DNA from: Owenia fusiformis
Taxonomy: Eukaryota; Annelida; Polychaeta; Sabellida; Oweniidae
Direction of reading: 5' to 3'
Assembly (NCBI GenBank): GCA_903813345.2
Contig: CAIIXF020000009.1
Coordinates: 34,775,759 to 34,839,758, forward strand
DNA length: 64,000 bases
In this document: positions 1-10,560 of the stretch, piece after piece
How the letters are laid out: each line of letters starts with the position of its first letter
How positions within the stretch are numbered: the first letter of the stretch is position 1
Translations under genes and position numbers: made by a program
Notes under the pieces: model-generated
The model's input: the letters and a program-made list of their open reading frames with translations, nothing else
Databases searched by the model: none
What the model was told of the DNA's origin: nothing

Positions 1-295
1 TAAAATATCTAATAAACAGCCCTATATAGTAAAGGAAAATGTGGTGCTATTCATGGGGTGTACCAAGAGAAACAGAACTGGCCCAGGGATTGCGTTAAAT
101 CTGCTTTCACATTTTAGCATAATGTACTTTCAAGTATTGCAACTAAAATGTTAAAGTTAAAAAAATGTGAAACGCAGGTAAGGTTATGGCTGCCGTGGTG
201 ACACGACATCACAATACATGATCAAATTCTAGATAATGCAATTAATTCTGTCTTCCAAGTTTCAGAAGTTTTGAGCTCGAGAACAGTTGGATTTA

Positions 296-437
296 ATGCC
301 TTGGTCACATTTGCTCCGATCCATCGGCCGGCGCCCGGCCGATTGAGTATTTTGCTTAATATTGTATTCAATTATGAACAAAATACTCAATCGGCCGGGC
401 GCCGTAGTGAAAATCGGAGCAAATGTGACCAAGGCAT
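296..437. repeat. Palindromic MITE-like hairpin element
   Basis: The two ends are inverted copies starting ATGCCTTGGTCACATTTGC. They continue inward through a CpG-rich block (GGCGCCCGGCCGATTGAG) to an AT-rich centre near 355-370. Pairing is nearly complete apart from one internal mismatch block of about 10 nt at 323-333 and its partner. Half of the same element recurs at 13512-13562. No coding capacity. It looks like a short non-autonomous TIR element; no clear target duplication was found. Confidence 0.75.
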
Positions 438-1033
438 ACAATATTGTTAATCTTACTTATCGAATATTATTTGATTTCATTTTACGTAGATCAAATGTAA
501 TCATTTAATTTTAATAGAAGGAGCTGGGTTTTAATGACTTATAGTACAAGATAAAAGTATTGAGGAGCTTGAGACCACGACAAATATTTCCGAGTTAAGC
601 TAGGGGTAAATACCATTATGATACTGATCACATCTTTCTGCCTTTAACTAGAAATCTAGAAAGAAGCTTATTGAAAGCCATGCATGATTTCTCACAATTG
701 GTGAATACGTTTAAGTTTAACAATTTTGTGAATTCATCCTTTGGTAAGAAGTAGGGGGATATTTAGCAACAGTCTTTTGTTTTTTTCTATTTTGTTTATG
801 TCAGAATGTGTATCTTGATTTACACTGTTTTAGTTGTTCATAGACCCAGTGGAAATCGACGATAAGAATGAGTCCATGTTGTTGTTTGGTTACACCACAC
901 ACGTATTTAAACTTAGTAGGAATGATGGTGTTTTCGAACATAGGCATGTGAGTGGTCCCTGTTCACTGTAGGTTTTTCAGATCATTCCATACTCCCCTTC
1001 ACTCCGGCAGCAGGGCAGACGACAATGAGTCGA
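438..1033. other. Intergenic / 3' flank of the GPCR gene
   Basis: No open frame or repeat was recognised. The segment lies downstream of the GPCR stop codon and probably holds its 3' UTR. The only polyadenylation-like signal read on the minus strand is a weak ATTAAA variant near 531-536. Confidence 0.5.
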
Positions 1034-2482
1034 TTAGAAACTACTAAAAGATCTTGACGATTGCGGAGGTCGGAGAATGTTAGATATATTTGGATGACTT
1101 GAGAATAGTTCTGTTGTTTCCAATCCAATTTTGGTTACTTTTGTGTTATCAGTATCTCCGAGTGGTGGTCGTTTAAGATTATCCATTGTATTAAAACGTA
1201 TACGTACTTCTGGGGTAGAATCGAAACTCAGCAAATGCCAGTTATAATCATTTTGAACAATTTGTCCTTTCTTGCGCAGAAACATTTGAGCAAATGTCAA
1301 ACGGAATTGCTTATTTGTCATCGTGTACAAGAAGAAGTTTAGAGCTAGGTTTAGCACGAGGAATAAATCTATAATTGAACGACAGAGTTCATATTTACGG
1401 GTTTGCAGCTGTTGGCGATCTATCGTCCATAACAAGCCGAACCAAATGGCTGCAGGACATTCACAGACAAGGAAACAAACATTTATCGCAATCAAAGTCA
1501 CTGTGATCCTGCCGTCCCTTCTCTTTCTGGCTGATACAAATCCGTCCGCTTCAGCCTCGTAGCAACGTTCATTCTCGGGATATCTCGATTCGACGAGATG
1601 ATGAAATCGTTTCTTTAGCGAAAGCATCAAAAATATACTTAATAAGAAACATGTGAACCAGGGTATGAAAATATTCAATAATGCTTTGATTGGATAATAT
1701 ACACCCTGGAAAAGTCGATTCTGAAACAAATCTGTTGAATTCATGAAAGATATAGTTTGATTTTTGAACTGTTTTGTTTGAATTTGTTTTTGCAAAAACT
1801 CCGGAGCATTTAACCCCGCACCCCAAAGAAAGATCAGTAAGACGAGAAAACAAGTTCGTTTTGTTGTTAGTTGCCTTGCCTTCCGTGGAAAGACGATTGC
1901 ACAAAATCGAAATATTGTTACGCACATTGCATGTGTGTTAGAGGATGTTACAAAAATGTTTGCTGGTATGTTGTAGATATTCCAGTACATCCTCCAGGGC
2001 CAGAAAGGAATCTCGGTATACCACCTCTCATCTTCCCCTTCTAATAGGACCACGTAACCATAGCTGTAGAAGAATATGAAGTAGATACCCAGTGTGATGA
2101 GTGCCCCAATGTCAGAGATGGCAAGACCAATCAAGAAGAGGCTGGTTGAATTGAACATACTTGGGTTTGTGAGAACAAACAAATTGAGCATATTACTGGC
2201 CACTCCTATGATACACAGTGTAGGGATGGCAACCCCACGAATCCAAAATATCACCGTATTTTTATATTCACGTATACAATTTGGCTCACATGTTTTATTC
2301 CTCTTTTGACACCGTGCCGAATCTTCTTGGCAGTCGTTCGATAACCCTTTGCCGATGATATCTGACGTCGGAAACTTTGCAGCGCTAGTATGTCGCTTTT
2401 GCCAGTCCGCTTCATCAATTACGGAGTCACCAGCGATCGTAGTGGCCAGCGCTACTGCCACCAAAATTGTTTGAACAAGCAT
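1034..2482 (-). CDS. Orphan class A (rhodopsin-family) GPCR, peptide-receptor type
   Basis: A 482-residue seven-transmembrane receptor, predicted to sit in the plasma membrane and to sense a neuropeptide-like ligand. Residues 1-18 form a signal peptide. The ectodomain (about 19-80) has Cys at 51, 58, 65 and 69 and an N-glycosylation site at Asn62. Helices lie at about 84-105, 114-140, 165-190, 208-226, 262-288, 325-350 and 368-390. TM1 has the GxxxN pattern, TM6 has CECP (340-343) in place of CWxP, and TM7 has NFFLY (382-386) in place of NPxxY. The DRY site is FRF (191-193), and the usual TM3 and ECL2 cysteines are missing. The TM7/helix 8 pattern is like that of invertebrate FMRFamide/myosuppressin-type receptors, but the ligand is unknown. 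The start is the ATG at 2482, directly before the signal peptide; a splice acceptor lies 38 bp upstream. The coding region is one exon. Class A identity is firm; the subfamily is inference. Confidence 0.88.
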   Translation of the reverse strand: MLVQTILVAVALATTIAGDSVIDEADWQKRHTSAAKFPTSDIIGKGLSNDCQEDSARCQKRNKTCEPNCIREYKNTVIFWIRGVAIPTLCIIGVASNMLNLFVLTNPSMFNSTSLFLIGLAISDIGALITLGIYFIFFYSYGYVVLLEGEDERWYTEIPFWPWRMYWNIYNIPANIFVTSSNTHAMCVTIFRFCAIVFPRKARQLTTKRTCFLVLLIFLWGAGLNAPEFLQKQIQTKQFKNQTISFMNSTDLFQNRLFQGVYYPIKALLNIFIPWFTCFLLSIFLMLSLKKRFHHLVESRYPENERCYEAEADGFVSARKRRDGRITVTLIAINVCFLVCECPAAIWFGLLWTIDRQQLQTRKYELCRSIIDLFLVLNLALNFFLYTMTNKQFRLTFAQMFLRKKGQIVQNDYNWHLLSFDSTPEVRIRFNTMDNLKRPPLGDTDNTKVTKIGLETTELFSSHPNISNILRPPQSSRSFSSF

Positions 2483-2521
2483 TTTAATAGTGTAGACACG
2501 GTTGATTCAGTTAGAATACCT
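2483..2521 (-). other. 5' UTR exon start with splice acceptor of the GPCR gene
   Basis: On the minus strand a pyrimidine tract ending TTTTGTTTTTCAG (AG at 2521-2520) precedes about 37 nt of leader and the ATG at 2482. This is a canonical acceptor, so the gene probably has at least one non-coding first exon at a higher coordinate. Confidence 0.6.
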
Positions 2522-2856
2522 GAAAAACAAAAGTATAAATGTTAATGGTAGATCTTTACGTTTAGTAATTGACTGCACAGCAATATTAATGGCGACAACA
2601 AGAGGAGGGAAAGCCCCAGAGTTTCAAGATGACAGACATAATTACCTCACTTGCTTACCACCTTCGTTCGTTCGAATTTTCATCGGCTAGTTATCAAATA
2701 CTACACTTCGATGGGATGTTATAATTGATATAGGCATATTCCGTACACCTTTCTTTATCTTGATGTGAAATGAGAAGCTATGATATTGGTTAACACGCCA
2801 GAAATGAACATAATATTATTCGAAGCGTATTTCGAAAATTTTGAAACCGCCATTGA

Positions 2857-2890
2857 TGACGTCATTTGTTTGTCGACTTTTGACCAATCA
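2857..2890. promoter_or_regulatory. CRE palindrome plus CCAAT box, candidate promoter
   Basis: A perfect TGACGTCA CRE/ATF site at 2857-2864 is followed by a CCAAT box at 2884-2888, about 370-400 bp upstream of the GPCR ATG. The pair suits a promoter for the GPCR's non-coding first exon, but no TATA box or transcript start can be assigned. Confidence 0.35.
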
Positions 2891-2895
2891 GCGAC

Positions 2896-5739
2896 CGTGT
2901 CATCTCAATACAGATTTACATTATAAGCGTATGTCATCTTTGAACCCTGGTGTTTCTCCCCCTCTGGGCGACAACGTTATCGAGAATCGCGATCAACTAT
3001 AAGGTGTGTGATAAACAATATTTATAAGCTTTTATGGATCAGCGATCATATGTTTTGAGTTAATAATGATGTAACTTATGCCTTAATGTATCATTCATTT
3101 TTCTCATTTCAGCACAAACTTTTTTTCAAAAAGAGCTAATAACATAAGCATTTCCAAGCGAGATTAGTTACACGTTTTTAAGAGAACCTGGACGTGAGCA
3201 TGTAATGTTTCAGCCCTCAGGGATCATTGTCCCGCTGGTTACAATTATTTTCCATAGATACCGTTATACCCAATCGGCCAATTAAACAGTACTAATATGG
3301 AACTCATCCAAAGAGGACCATAATCATACACGTTTAACTTTTGCGAAAACATTTGTTTAATACATGTACCATATTCTCCAGAGGAATGTCAGTCCTGAAA
3401 TATATTTCTCGACGGAACATTCTAAAATGTAATCATGATATATTCACAAATGGAAATGAAGTAACTGTTACACTTTAGAAAATATAGTAAGTTTTTGTGA
3501 AGTGACCTATATTCCATATATAGAAACAACAGTTTAATATACCCCTGGGGGATTGTTTGTACTAAAGACAACCCAATCAGGGAGAATTCAATCAGAAAGA
3601 TGAGATGAAAGATTCTCTCTAAAATCCCTTGATGTCTGATTCATACATTAGGGACAGCACAAATTAAGCCAATGTAATATGGGGCAAGCCAACGACAGCC
3701 TGAAGCAGTCAGATCACATTAGACAAGCATGAAATTGTTATGGCATATGAAACATCGTTCTCGATATGTTATATCTTGATCTGCATATCTCTAAAGCTTC
3801 TTTCTTTACAGGATTCCGCGATTTCACAAGCTTCTAAAGACGCTAGTTTGATTAGTAGCATCATTAAAGGGCGATAGAAATCACTTTGAAATAAAGAGGA
3901 CAGGCCAATCAATCTCATGTATATCCAGAACTTGGGTAAAAGTGTGTGTATGTTTTTATTCTCCCTTATTCGGTTGATAGGATTCTACCACTGCTGCCAC
4001 CTTTATATTGGCCCAAAAACTATGAAAAATATCAAATCGTATCATTTCCCATTGCTTAACATGGGAATGTCGATTTTCAAAAATTCATCAAATTTATCAT
4101 CAATTTTCGATCTATTATAATTGAGGAAAAAAATTAGAAAACTTGGAGGTATTGAAAATAAAGTCAAATTACGTTTCCATCCATATAAGTAATTTCATCG
4201 CAGGTTAAGTAAATAAAAATTCAAAGGTAAAGAGGCTTTAACACGTAGTTCAATGGGGGAGCTAAGGTTGCCAAACTTATGGAGGGGAGTGTATATACAC
4301 TAGTTACTTTGTTGATATCGAGCCCGGATTACCAAAGACAAATAAAAAAGCGTTTTCCACGCATGAAGGGCTAAACATGAGTCTCTAATGAAATTTATCG
4401 ACTAATTTTCACGACATAGTATTATACAAGCCTAAGTAATGTCTTTGTATCTTGCTTTTACACGAGTGAAGTAATGTCCATCGATTGGCACTTAGTTGTG
4501 TGAGTGTTAGTTCAGTTTTATTCTAACTTAATTTTAGTCACTTTTGAGATAAAAGCTTCTGAAGTTTGCAAGCCGTATCTTGTCAAAAATAATCATGATG
4601 ATTTTTGCTCAGAAAATGTGTACTTAACCTACATTACACGAGAGGAATATCTTTTATTTCATTCTAACACGCGTGTCTAAGATAATCAAAAATGCCGACC
4701 AATCGAAAATTCTATACAGCTTGGACAAAATGGCGTTTCCTTTTCCTCTAAACTTTCATTACGACATTGTTTTCTCGGCCTTTTGAAGTTTCACTGCTGC
4801 ATGAATGTATTATTGCATTTGTATAAAGCAAGTATACATGCCTGAATATCAATGAAATACCAACATTGTGACACTTTTTTGAATGCATCGCCATTAATTG
4901 CAATTAATTAGACCAGTTCTTCAAAATAAAAGCCCATGAAGCATTCGAATATATTTGTTCACTGAAAGAACTCTGGAAATAAAAACCAATAACCAATGAT
5001 TGAAATACCAATCGATAGGGAAATAGGAATCGATATTGGATCTAGATTGTAAAACTAATGGTGGTTTGTTTAGGAGCTTAGATTTGCTTACGAATTCGTT
5101 CAAACAAATTACTTTTAAAATTAAAAATAACTAGTGATCGTTTCTAAAAATAAAAAATCCAGATCGGGTTTGTCACTTTTTGCCCTCTATTCAGCTTACG
5201 CATTAATTCCCAGAATGTTTTCTTCTTCCAAAAGGGTTTTTCAAACCGAGGTGCTGCTGATGAATTAATATCTGGGAATGAATAATGCTGTCAATTTCAT
5301 TTTTATTTGTTGTTTTGTCCCCAATCGATGTTCGCAAAATGTTTTTGTAAAAGCTTCATTCGTACGTTTTATTGCATTTTGCAATTTGATGTCGGTGAAA
5401 CCCATGGTAAATCATACATATTACATATTTATTCATAAGTAACAATGCATTAGCCTAAAAGGAACTACTTTGAGCTGTAGAAAACTGAGCTCCTTTATAT
5501 TGAAGGAAATGGTTTTTAATGCTAAATATATAGGTGAACTGAAATTTGGATATACTATTTATAAGAGAGTCAAAGATTAAATATGATAGCAGGTTCGTTG
5601 GATGTAAATCAAATTTTTGGTCGATTATTGCTAGAAATAACCCCAATTTTATGTACTGTACTAATTGATTATGATCAGATTATTAACTGGAACAAATAGT
5701 TAATCAGTAGACGTCGCTAGGGTGATATATATATATATA
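2896..5739. other. Intergenic, no gene seen
   Basis: AT-rich sequence with only short chance frames. No splice-consistent exon, RNA gene or tandem array was recognised. Confidence 0.5.
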
Positions 5740-5879
5740 CAGGGTGTCAAATAAGTCCCGTCCCCCCTGCTACAGCTAGAACCTTAATAGATGGTGCCTA
5801 GTGTGATATACCATTGGAAAGATCATACAAAGTTATGTTAACTCACCAACTCTCAAGTATTTTGGATGAACTTCACCTA

Positions 5880-6742
5880 TATATACCAAACAGAGAGTCG
5901 AGGTGACTAGACTCTGGTGTCGATTAAAAAACATGGCTACATATAGGACACCGAAGCATATATCTAAATGGTCTTGCCGATATCGTAAATCTTGGGAAAA
6001 TCTCACGCTGAAAATGTTACAAGATTTGGACTTCCCTCAGCTCATCGACAATGAAACTATTTCTCGAGTTAAACTCCATCTCCACGAGGTCAAAGAAGCG
6101 TGCACACGGGCAGATCACGTCGAATGGCACAACAGTCTTTGGGACGATAGAAATAACCCAATTAATGGCAACAAATTACGAACATATAGACTGTTTAAAA
6201 CACACTCTGTGGAACCCGCCCATTATACTTGCATTAACATGTCAAGGAGCGAACGCAAAGCAATTGCCCAACTTAGAGGCGGAACACTCCCATTGAAGGT
6301 TGAAACTGGACGTTATCACAATACCCCACTCCAGGATCGTCGATGTCACTGTGACAATCACACTGTTGAAGACGAGATACACTTTCTTCTACAGTGCAAT
6401 TCTTATGATGAACTTAGAACTCCATTGTTTCTGAAATGCCTTGAGGAAATTCCAGATTTTCACACTTTTAATTATATTCAACAGTTTTGCTCTATTATGA
6501 CTACACCAATGTTACAAAGGACATTGTCAAAGACACTGATTAATATGCTTTTAAAAAGGCGTTCTTTAATTTAATAATCAAAAACTTTTAACAAGTGATT
6601 ATTATGATTTTAAGTCTCCCATAGGTCGACACCGGCCGGGCCGAAGATTTTAACTGATATTGCATTATTGTACTATTTTATATATGGCGTGAGACGTTAA
6701 TAAATATTTATACATACATACATACATACATACATACATACA
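5880..6742 (+). mobile_element. 5'-truncated non-LTR retrotransposon (RT C-terminal part)
   Basis: An open frame at about 5891-6574 encodes the C-terminal tail of a LINE reverse transcriptase. It has no RT palm motifs, but it ends with the cysteine/histidine knuckle typical of such proteins: CHCDN, then HFLLQC about 20 residues later (protein region encoded near 6340-6405). The annotated frame has no convincing ATG, as expected after 5' truncation. It is followed by a 3' UTR (CCGGCCGGGCCGAAG near 6632), AATAAA near 6700 and a tandem CATA tail, the usual LINE 3' end. The frame is still open, so the insertion is fairly young. I place it only within the LINE group whose 3' tails are simple repeats; the clade is not certain. 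Confidence 0.8.
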
Positions 6743-6743
6743 T
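6711..6743 (+). repeat. (CATA)n microsatellite, LINE 3' tail
   Basis: About eight tandem tetranucleotides of the CATA/TACA type directly follow the LINE 3' UTR and mark its 3' terminus. Confidence 0.85.
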
Positions 6744-7472
6744 TTATACATATATTTTCATGATGTCTTCTATAGTTAGCATACCCTCCTTTAAGCAGCT
6801 TTTTTGCTTCAAAATGACAAGGATTTGACCTCAGAAATACGTCAAAAATTTAATCTTTTTCACATTCCACTGGTTACAAAAATGTTTTCACCACTTACCT
6901 TGCTCCTCTATTTTCTACACATCCTCCCCTATCCAGAAATTGGTTAAATTCATTGCCATAAACATATGTAGTCATTTTTAGGTCCTTTGACCTTTCTTAT
7001 ACCCGATTCTGAAAATCCTGCCAAATGCGCCGAATTGACATGTTTCTAGGCCTATGGTCACCTCAATTGATACACTGTAAAACTTTGTGAGATTGATTGA
7101 CATGTGTCAGATATATGTTAATCAACGTAACTTTGGAAGACCTTTCCAATGATATATCACACTTGGTACCATATATCTTGGTTTTGGCTGTAGAGGGGGG
7201 GGGGACGGGACTTATTTGACACCCTGTATATATTTCTTTATTGCGACCAATTCTGATCATATACATATAGTTTAACATAAAAGGTTATAAAAGGTTATGA
7301 AGAAAAAACATACAAAAATATAACAAAATATACAGTAGTTGTTTAGTGCAGGACGTTTAGAGAATTGAGAAATCTAGTTCTCAGTTGGTACATATGATAC
7401 ACTGTCCTGGCTATTATAATACAATCATCATCTGTATGTAAGACATGTGTGTTCTGAGCTCAATGAAAGTGA

Positions 7473-7583
7473 GACTGTGACAATGAGAAAGACTGTGACA
7501 ATGAGAACGACTGTGACAATGAGAAAGACTGTGACAATGAGAACGACTGTGACAATGAGAGAAAGACTGTGACAATGAGAAAC
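7473..7583. repeat. 18-bp tandem repeat, 6 copies
   Basis: Six copies of GACTGTGACAATGAGAAA. The last base alternates A/C between successive units and one copy has a 2-bp insertion. The apparent Ser/His/Cys-rich protein read on the minus strand is a by-product of the repeat. Confidence 0.9.
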
Positions 7584-7599
7584 TATTATCCATATCACA

Positions 7600-8600
7600 A
7601 AAAGTGAACATAATGCATAAGCAGAGACAACTGCTGTTAAAATGTCTAATTACTGTCCATTATCCACTCTTTATTAATCTTTGTGTGTTTTTTACTTTTT
7701 AATTACTTTGTGTAATAATGTGAATGTAACTCTCTTTTCATTAAAGAGCCAAATAAATTATACATCCATACATATTGCTCGAAACCATCAAAGAAAATTT
7801 CTTGTATCCAGTATTGGACACAAGGAAATACCAAGTTTCAAATGAGGCCTTTCGAAGTAAAACACATACATTGTAATTGACAACTTGTTGAGATGACAGG
7901 TTTTGGCATCGGAGCGTTTGTAAAACAATGAGCATAAATACAAATAGATTTCTGCACAAGGACTCTTCACTTTCCAGGAAGGAGGACATTTATAAAACAA
8001 ACGGGGTTTTAATTTTAATTCAACCCCACTAAGGTAGAAACACACTAGAATGAACTGAAGTATATTTTAAGAATACACAGCTGTAGCAAAGAAGAGTGCA
8101 TTCCCTTTCCATTGTTTTTGAAGAATTGACACTTGGTAATCCAAAACCAATGTACACAAAAGGCGATTTGCTGTCCCATGCAGTGCACTAAAGCTTAGCA
8201 AATTACACCCTATTAACCAATTCAATAGTTGAAAAGGAAACACAATAGAAATCAAATTGTACCGTCCTAGTCGGTTACATTCAGTGCCTGAAGCTGAACA
8301 AAATAAATTAAATTCTCCTAAAATTGAATCATGGACAATTTACCTTTCATAAGAGGCACTCTTGGGTATAAGCTAGACAAACCATTCGTTCTTGGTTTTA
8401 TGAAAGCTAAAATTAATTATAGCTAAAAAGCTATTATTTCTCATAAAACCCAGTACTCATAGTTTATCCTTCACTGAATTTCGATTGTGAATGGTCAATC
8501 ATATTTTGAAAGTGATCCTTCTTTGATAAATGGTTTGGCGTTGTAACCGCGTTGGCCGATACTCCCCAGATGGTCAAGCAAGATTTAAGGTGCATATATA
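7600..8600. other. Intergenic, no gene seen
   Basis: Several frames of 60-85 codons exist on the minus strand, but none has recognisable motifs or flanking splice sites that would make them convincing exons. Confidence 0.45.
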
Positions 8601-9600
8601 CAGGGTGTCCAAAAAAAAACAGGACCGTAAGAAAGTTGAATAACTCCGTCAATTTTGCATATTTTGCCTTGAAATTTCAGAATTATTTAGTTCATTCAAT
8701 GTGAATTTTGTTGTGAAAGTTTGATAATAATCTACCAATTGAGTCAAAAACTACAGCTCCTTACAAAACATGCCCCAAATGTGCACCTCTCATCTCTATG
8801 CACAATTCAATCCGGCGAATAAAGTTGTTGATGATCCTCCTACACACATTTCTTTCTGAATGGACAAGTTTGTTCCAAGAACAATTGCTACTGGGGCTTA
8901 CATCCTCCTGATGAAGTGTTACAGCATCCATTGCATTCTGAACAATGCACTGCCTGGGTGGCAATGAGGAAACGTGGAATCATCAATCCCTTTGGTTCGA
9001 AGGTGACCGGGGACGTGCTATCACCATGAACAAGGACCAGTAAGTTCTCACCAAGTTTTGGAGGTCACAAAGCACCAGAAGGGACATCTAAGGAGATAAT
9101 TAAGCAGTGGTTTCAACAAGCCAATACCAACCCAGCACTGCAAATGATATGCTGAAATGGTTTAGGCAATGCTTTGGTGGTCAGCTCATCAGTTGCAGAA
9201 CGCAAACCATATGGGCAGCTCATTCGCCAGATCTAAATCCCCCAAATTTTTATCTTTGAGGATTTCTCAAAGCCAGTGTGTATACTGACAGACCCCTAAC
9301 AATCTTAAGAGGGCAATAACTACCCCAATATTTACCATCCACATTAATGTGTATAGGTCAGAGTCATTAATTAACAACTTTGTTCGCAGGATTCGTTTGT
9401 GCATAGAGAAGAGAAGTGCCCACTTTGAGCATGTTTTGAAAAGGGCTGTAGTTTTTGACACAATGAACAGATTATCATCAAACTTTCAGAACAAAATTCA
9501 CATTGAATGAACTAAGTAATTCTAAAATCTCAAGGCAAAATATGCAAAATTGACTAAGTTATTCAACTTTCTTACGGTCCTGTTTTTTTTGGACACCCTG
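8601..9600. mobile_element. Mariner-like element rearranged into a near-palindrome
   Basis: Inverted termini beginning CAGGGTGTCCAAAAAAAA are flanked by TA on both sides (8599-8600 and 9601-9602), giving an element of exactly 1000 bp. The arms (about 8601-8840 and 9370-9600) are long inverted copies. The plus strand at about 9140-9460 encodes the C-terminal half of a mariner transposase: FRQCFGGQLIS, then SPDLNPPNFYL followed by a stop at 9257 where the family has Trp (the catalytic SPDLxPxDFxLWG region), then NNFVRRIRLCIEKRSAHFEH. The last motif is present a second time on the minus strand at 8764-8850 (NNFIRRIELCIEMRGAH). Thus the transposase 3' end plus TIR was duplicated in inverse orientation and replaced the original 5' end. 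Non-autonomous and decayed. Confidence 0.85.
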
Positions 9601-9602
9601 TA

Positions 9603-10149
9603 CTATTCCGTAGCACCCTAGAGTTCAGTCACAATTTATCATTCCAGTCTAAAGCTAATAAGCAGGTATGATGCATAATTAGACCATACCCTTCGGACCG
9701 ACACCTTTTCTAGACCTTGCCCCCGGAGTAAGCGTGTGTTTTACATTGTTGCCTGAGAAACTCTGCTTCAACGATCTGATTGGTAATTACAACGATGTCG
9801 TAAGTGTGATTTGTGTACCATATTTTGATTCCCGAAATGCCAAAGAGAGATAGCAGCATTTTGTTAGTTTGTATGATTAAAACAGTCCTGCAATTTTTCA
9901 TTTGTGGCGGATTATTTAAAAAGCAACACAAACGACCATTAACCCCCCAAAAAATATTTGAGAACAAAGTATTGTACAGTACTTGTACTAAGTAGTGTTT
10001 ATTATGAATTGCACTGGTTTCTATGGTTAGATCTGAAATCATACTGATTGAAGGGCTAATACGCTTAGAAATGATGATAAAATCATCAATTGTATCATTT
10101 CAAAGCAGTCGATATGTTTTTTAGTAGTAACAGCATCCAATAATTCATG
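9603..10149. other. Intergenic, no gene seen
   Basis: A 110-codon minus-strand frame at 9710-10042 has no recognisable motif and is treated as chance. Confidence 0.4.
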
Positions 10150-10560
10150 ATAAGTAGGTTGAGACACGCCTTACCATCGACAAGGTACAGTGACAAAATA
10201 TACCGTAGTACACTTTAGATGTACGATATCACTATTTAACCGATTTGAAGCAAAGACAATAATGTAGTAGGTTTGATGTAGGTTTTAAAAAAATAATCTG
10301 AGGAATGCATTGGGGATTTCATGTTTAATTTTTTTGTGTATTCGTTTAGGAAGACATTTAACTTTCTAATAACGTTAAAAGAGTTTCGAACAGTGCTCGA
10401 TTTTTTTCGTAGTCGATCAATCTACCCATATAATTGGTCGGTTGGAAAATGTTGTGTTTTTACACATTTCCTTTGATCATTTCCTCCCCTGTGGTCTAAG
10501 AGTGTCGAAGATTTTTATGAGAATATGTCTCTTTCCTAGACAGCACAATTAAGGTCTGTG
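10150..10560 (+). repeat. Left arm of a long inverted repeat (partner 17350-17745)
   Basis: Read in inverse complement, this segment matches 17350-17745 over about 400 bp with small gaps. Shared blocks include CCATCGACAAGGTACAGTG, TACATCTAAAGTGTACT and AACAGTGCTCGATTTTTTTC (or complements). The CACTA-like element lies between the arms. The arms are probably the ends of an older foldback element. Confidence 0.75.

Larger units (their letters stand above)
5740..7226. mobile_element. Tc1/mariner-like TIR element (TA target site) carrying a LINE fragment
   Basis: Both ends start CAGGGTGTCAAATAAGTCCC in inverted orientation and are flanked by TA. Similarity continues inward for about 110 bp, for instance around CAGCTAGAACC at the left and its inverted counterpart near 7100-7190. 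The inside contains a LINE 3' fragment with its CATA tail, so the TIR element was probably the older host. No transposase of its own was seen. Confidence 0.75.

Noticed and set aside
7414-7611. Ser/His/Cys-rich minus-strand frame resembling a repetitive secreted peptide.
   Set aside because: Derived wholly from the 18-bp tandem repeat.
9710-10042. 110-codon minus-strand frame.
   Set aside because: No motif, no splice context, AT-driven composition.
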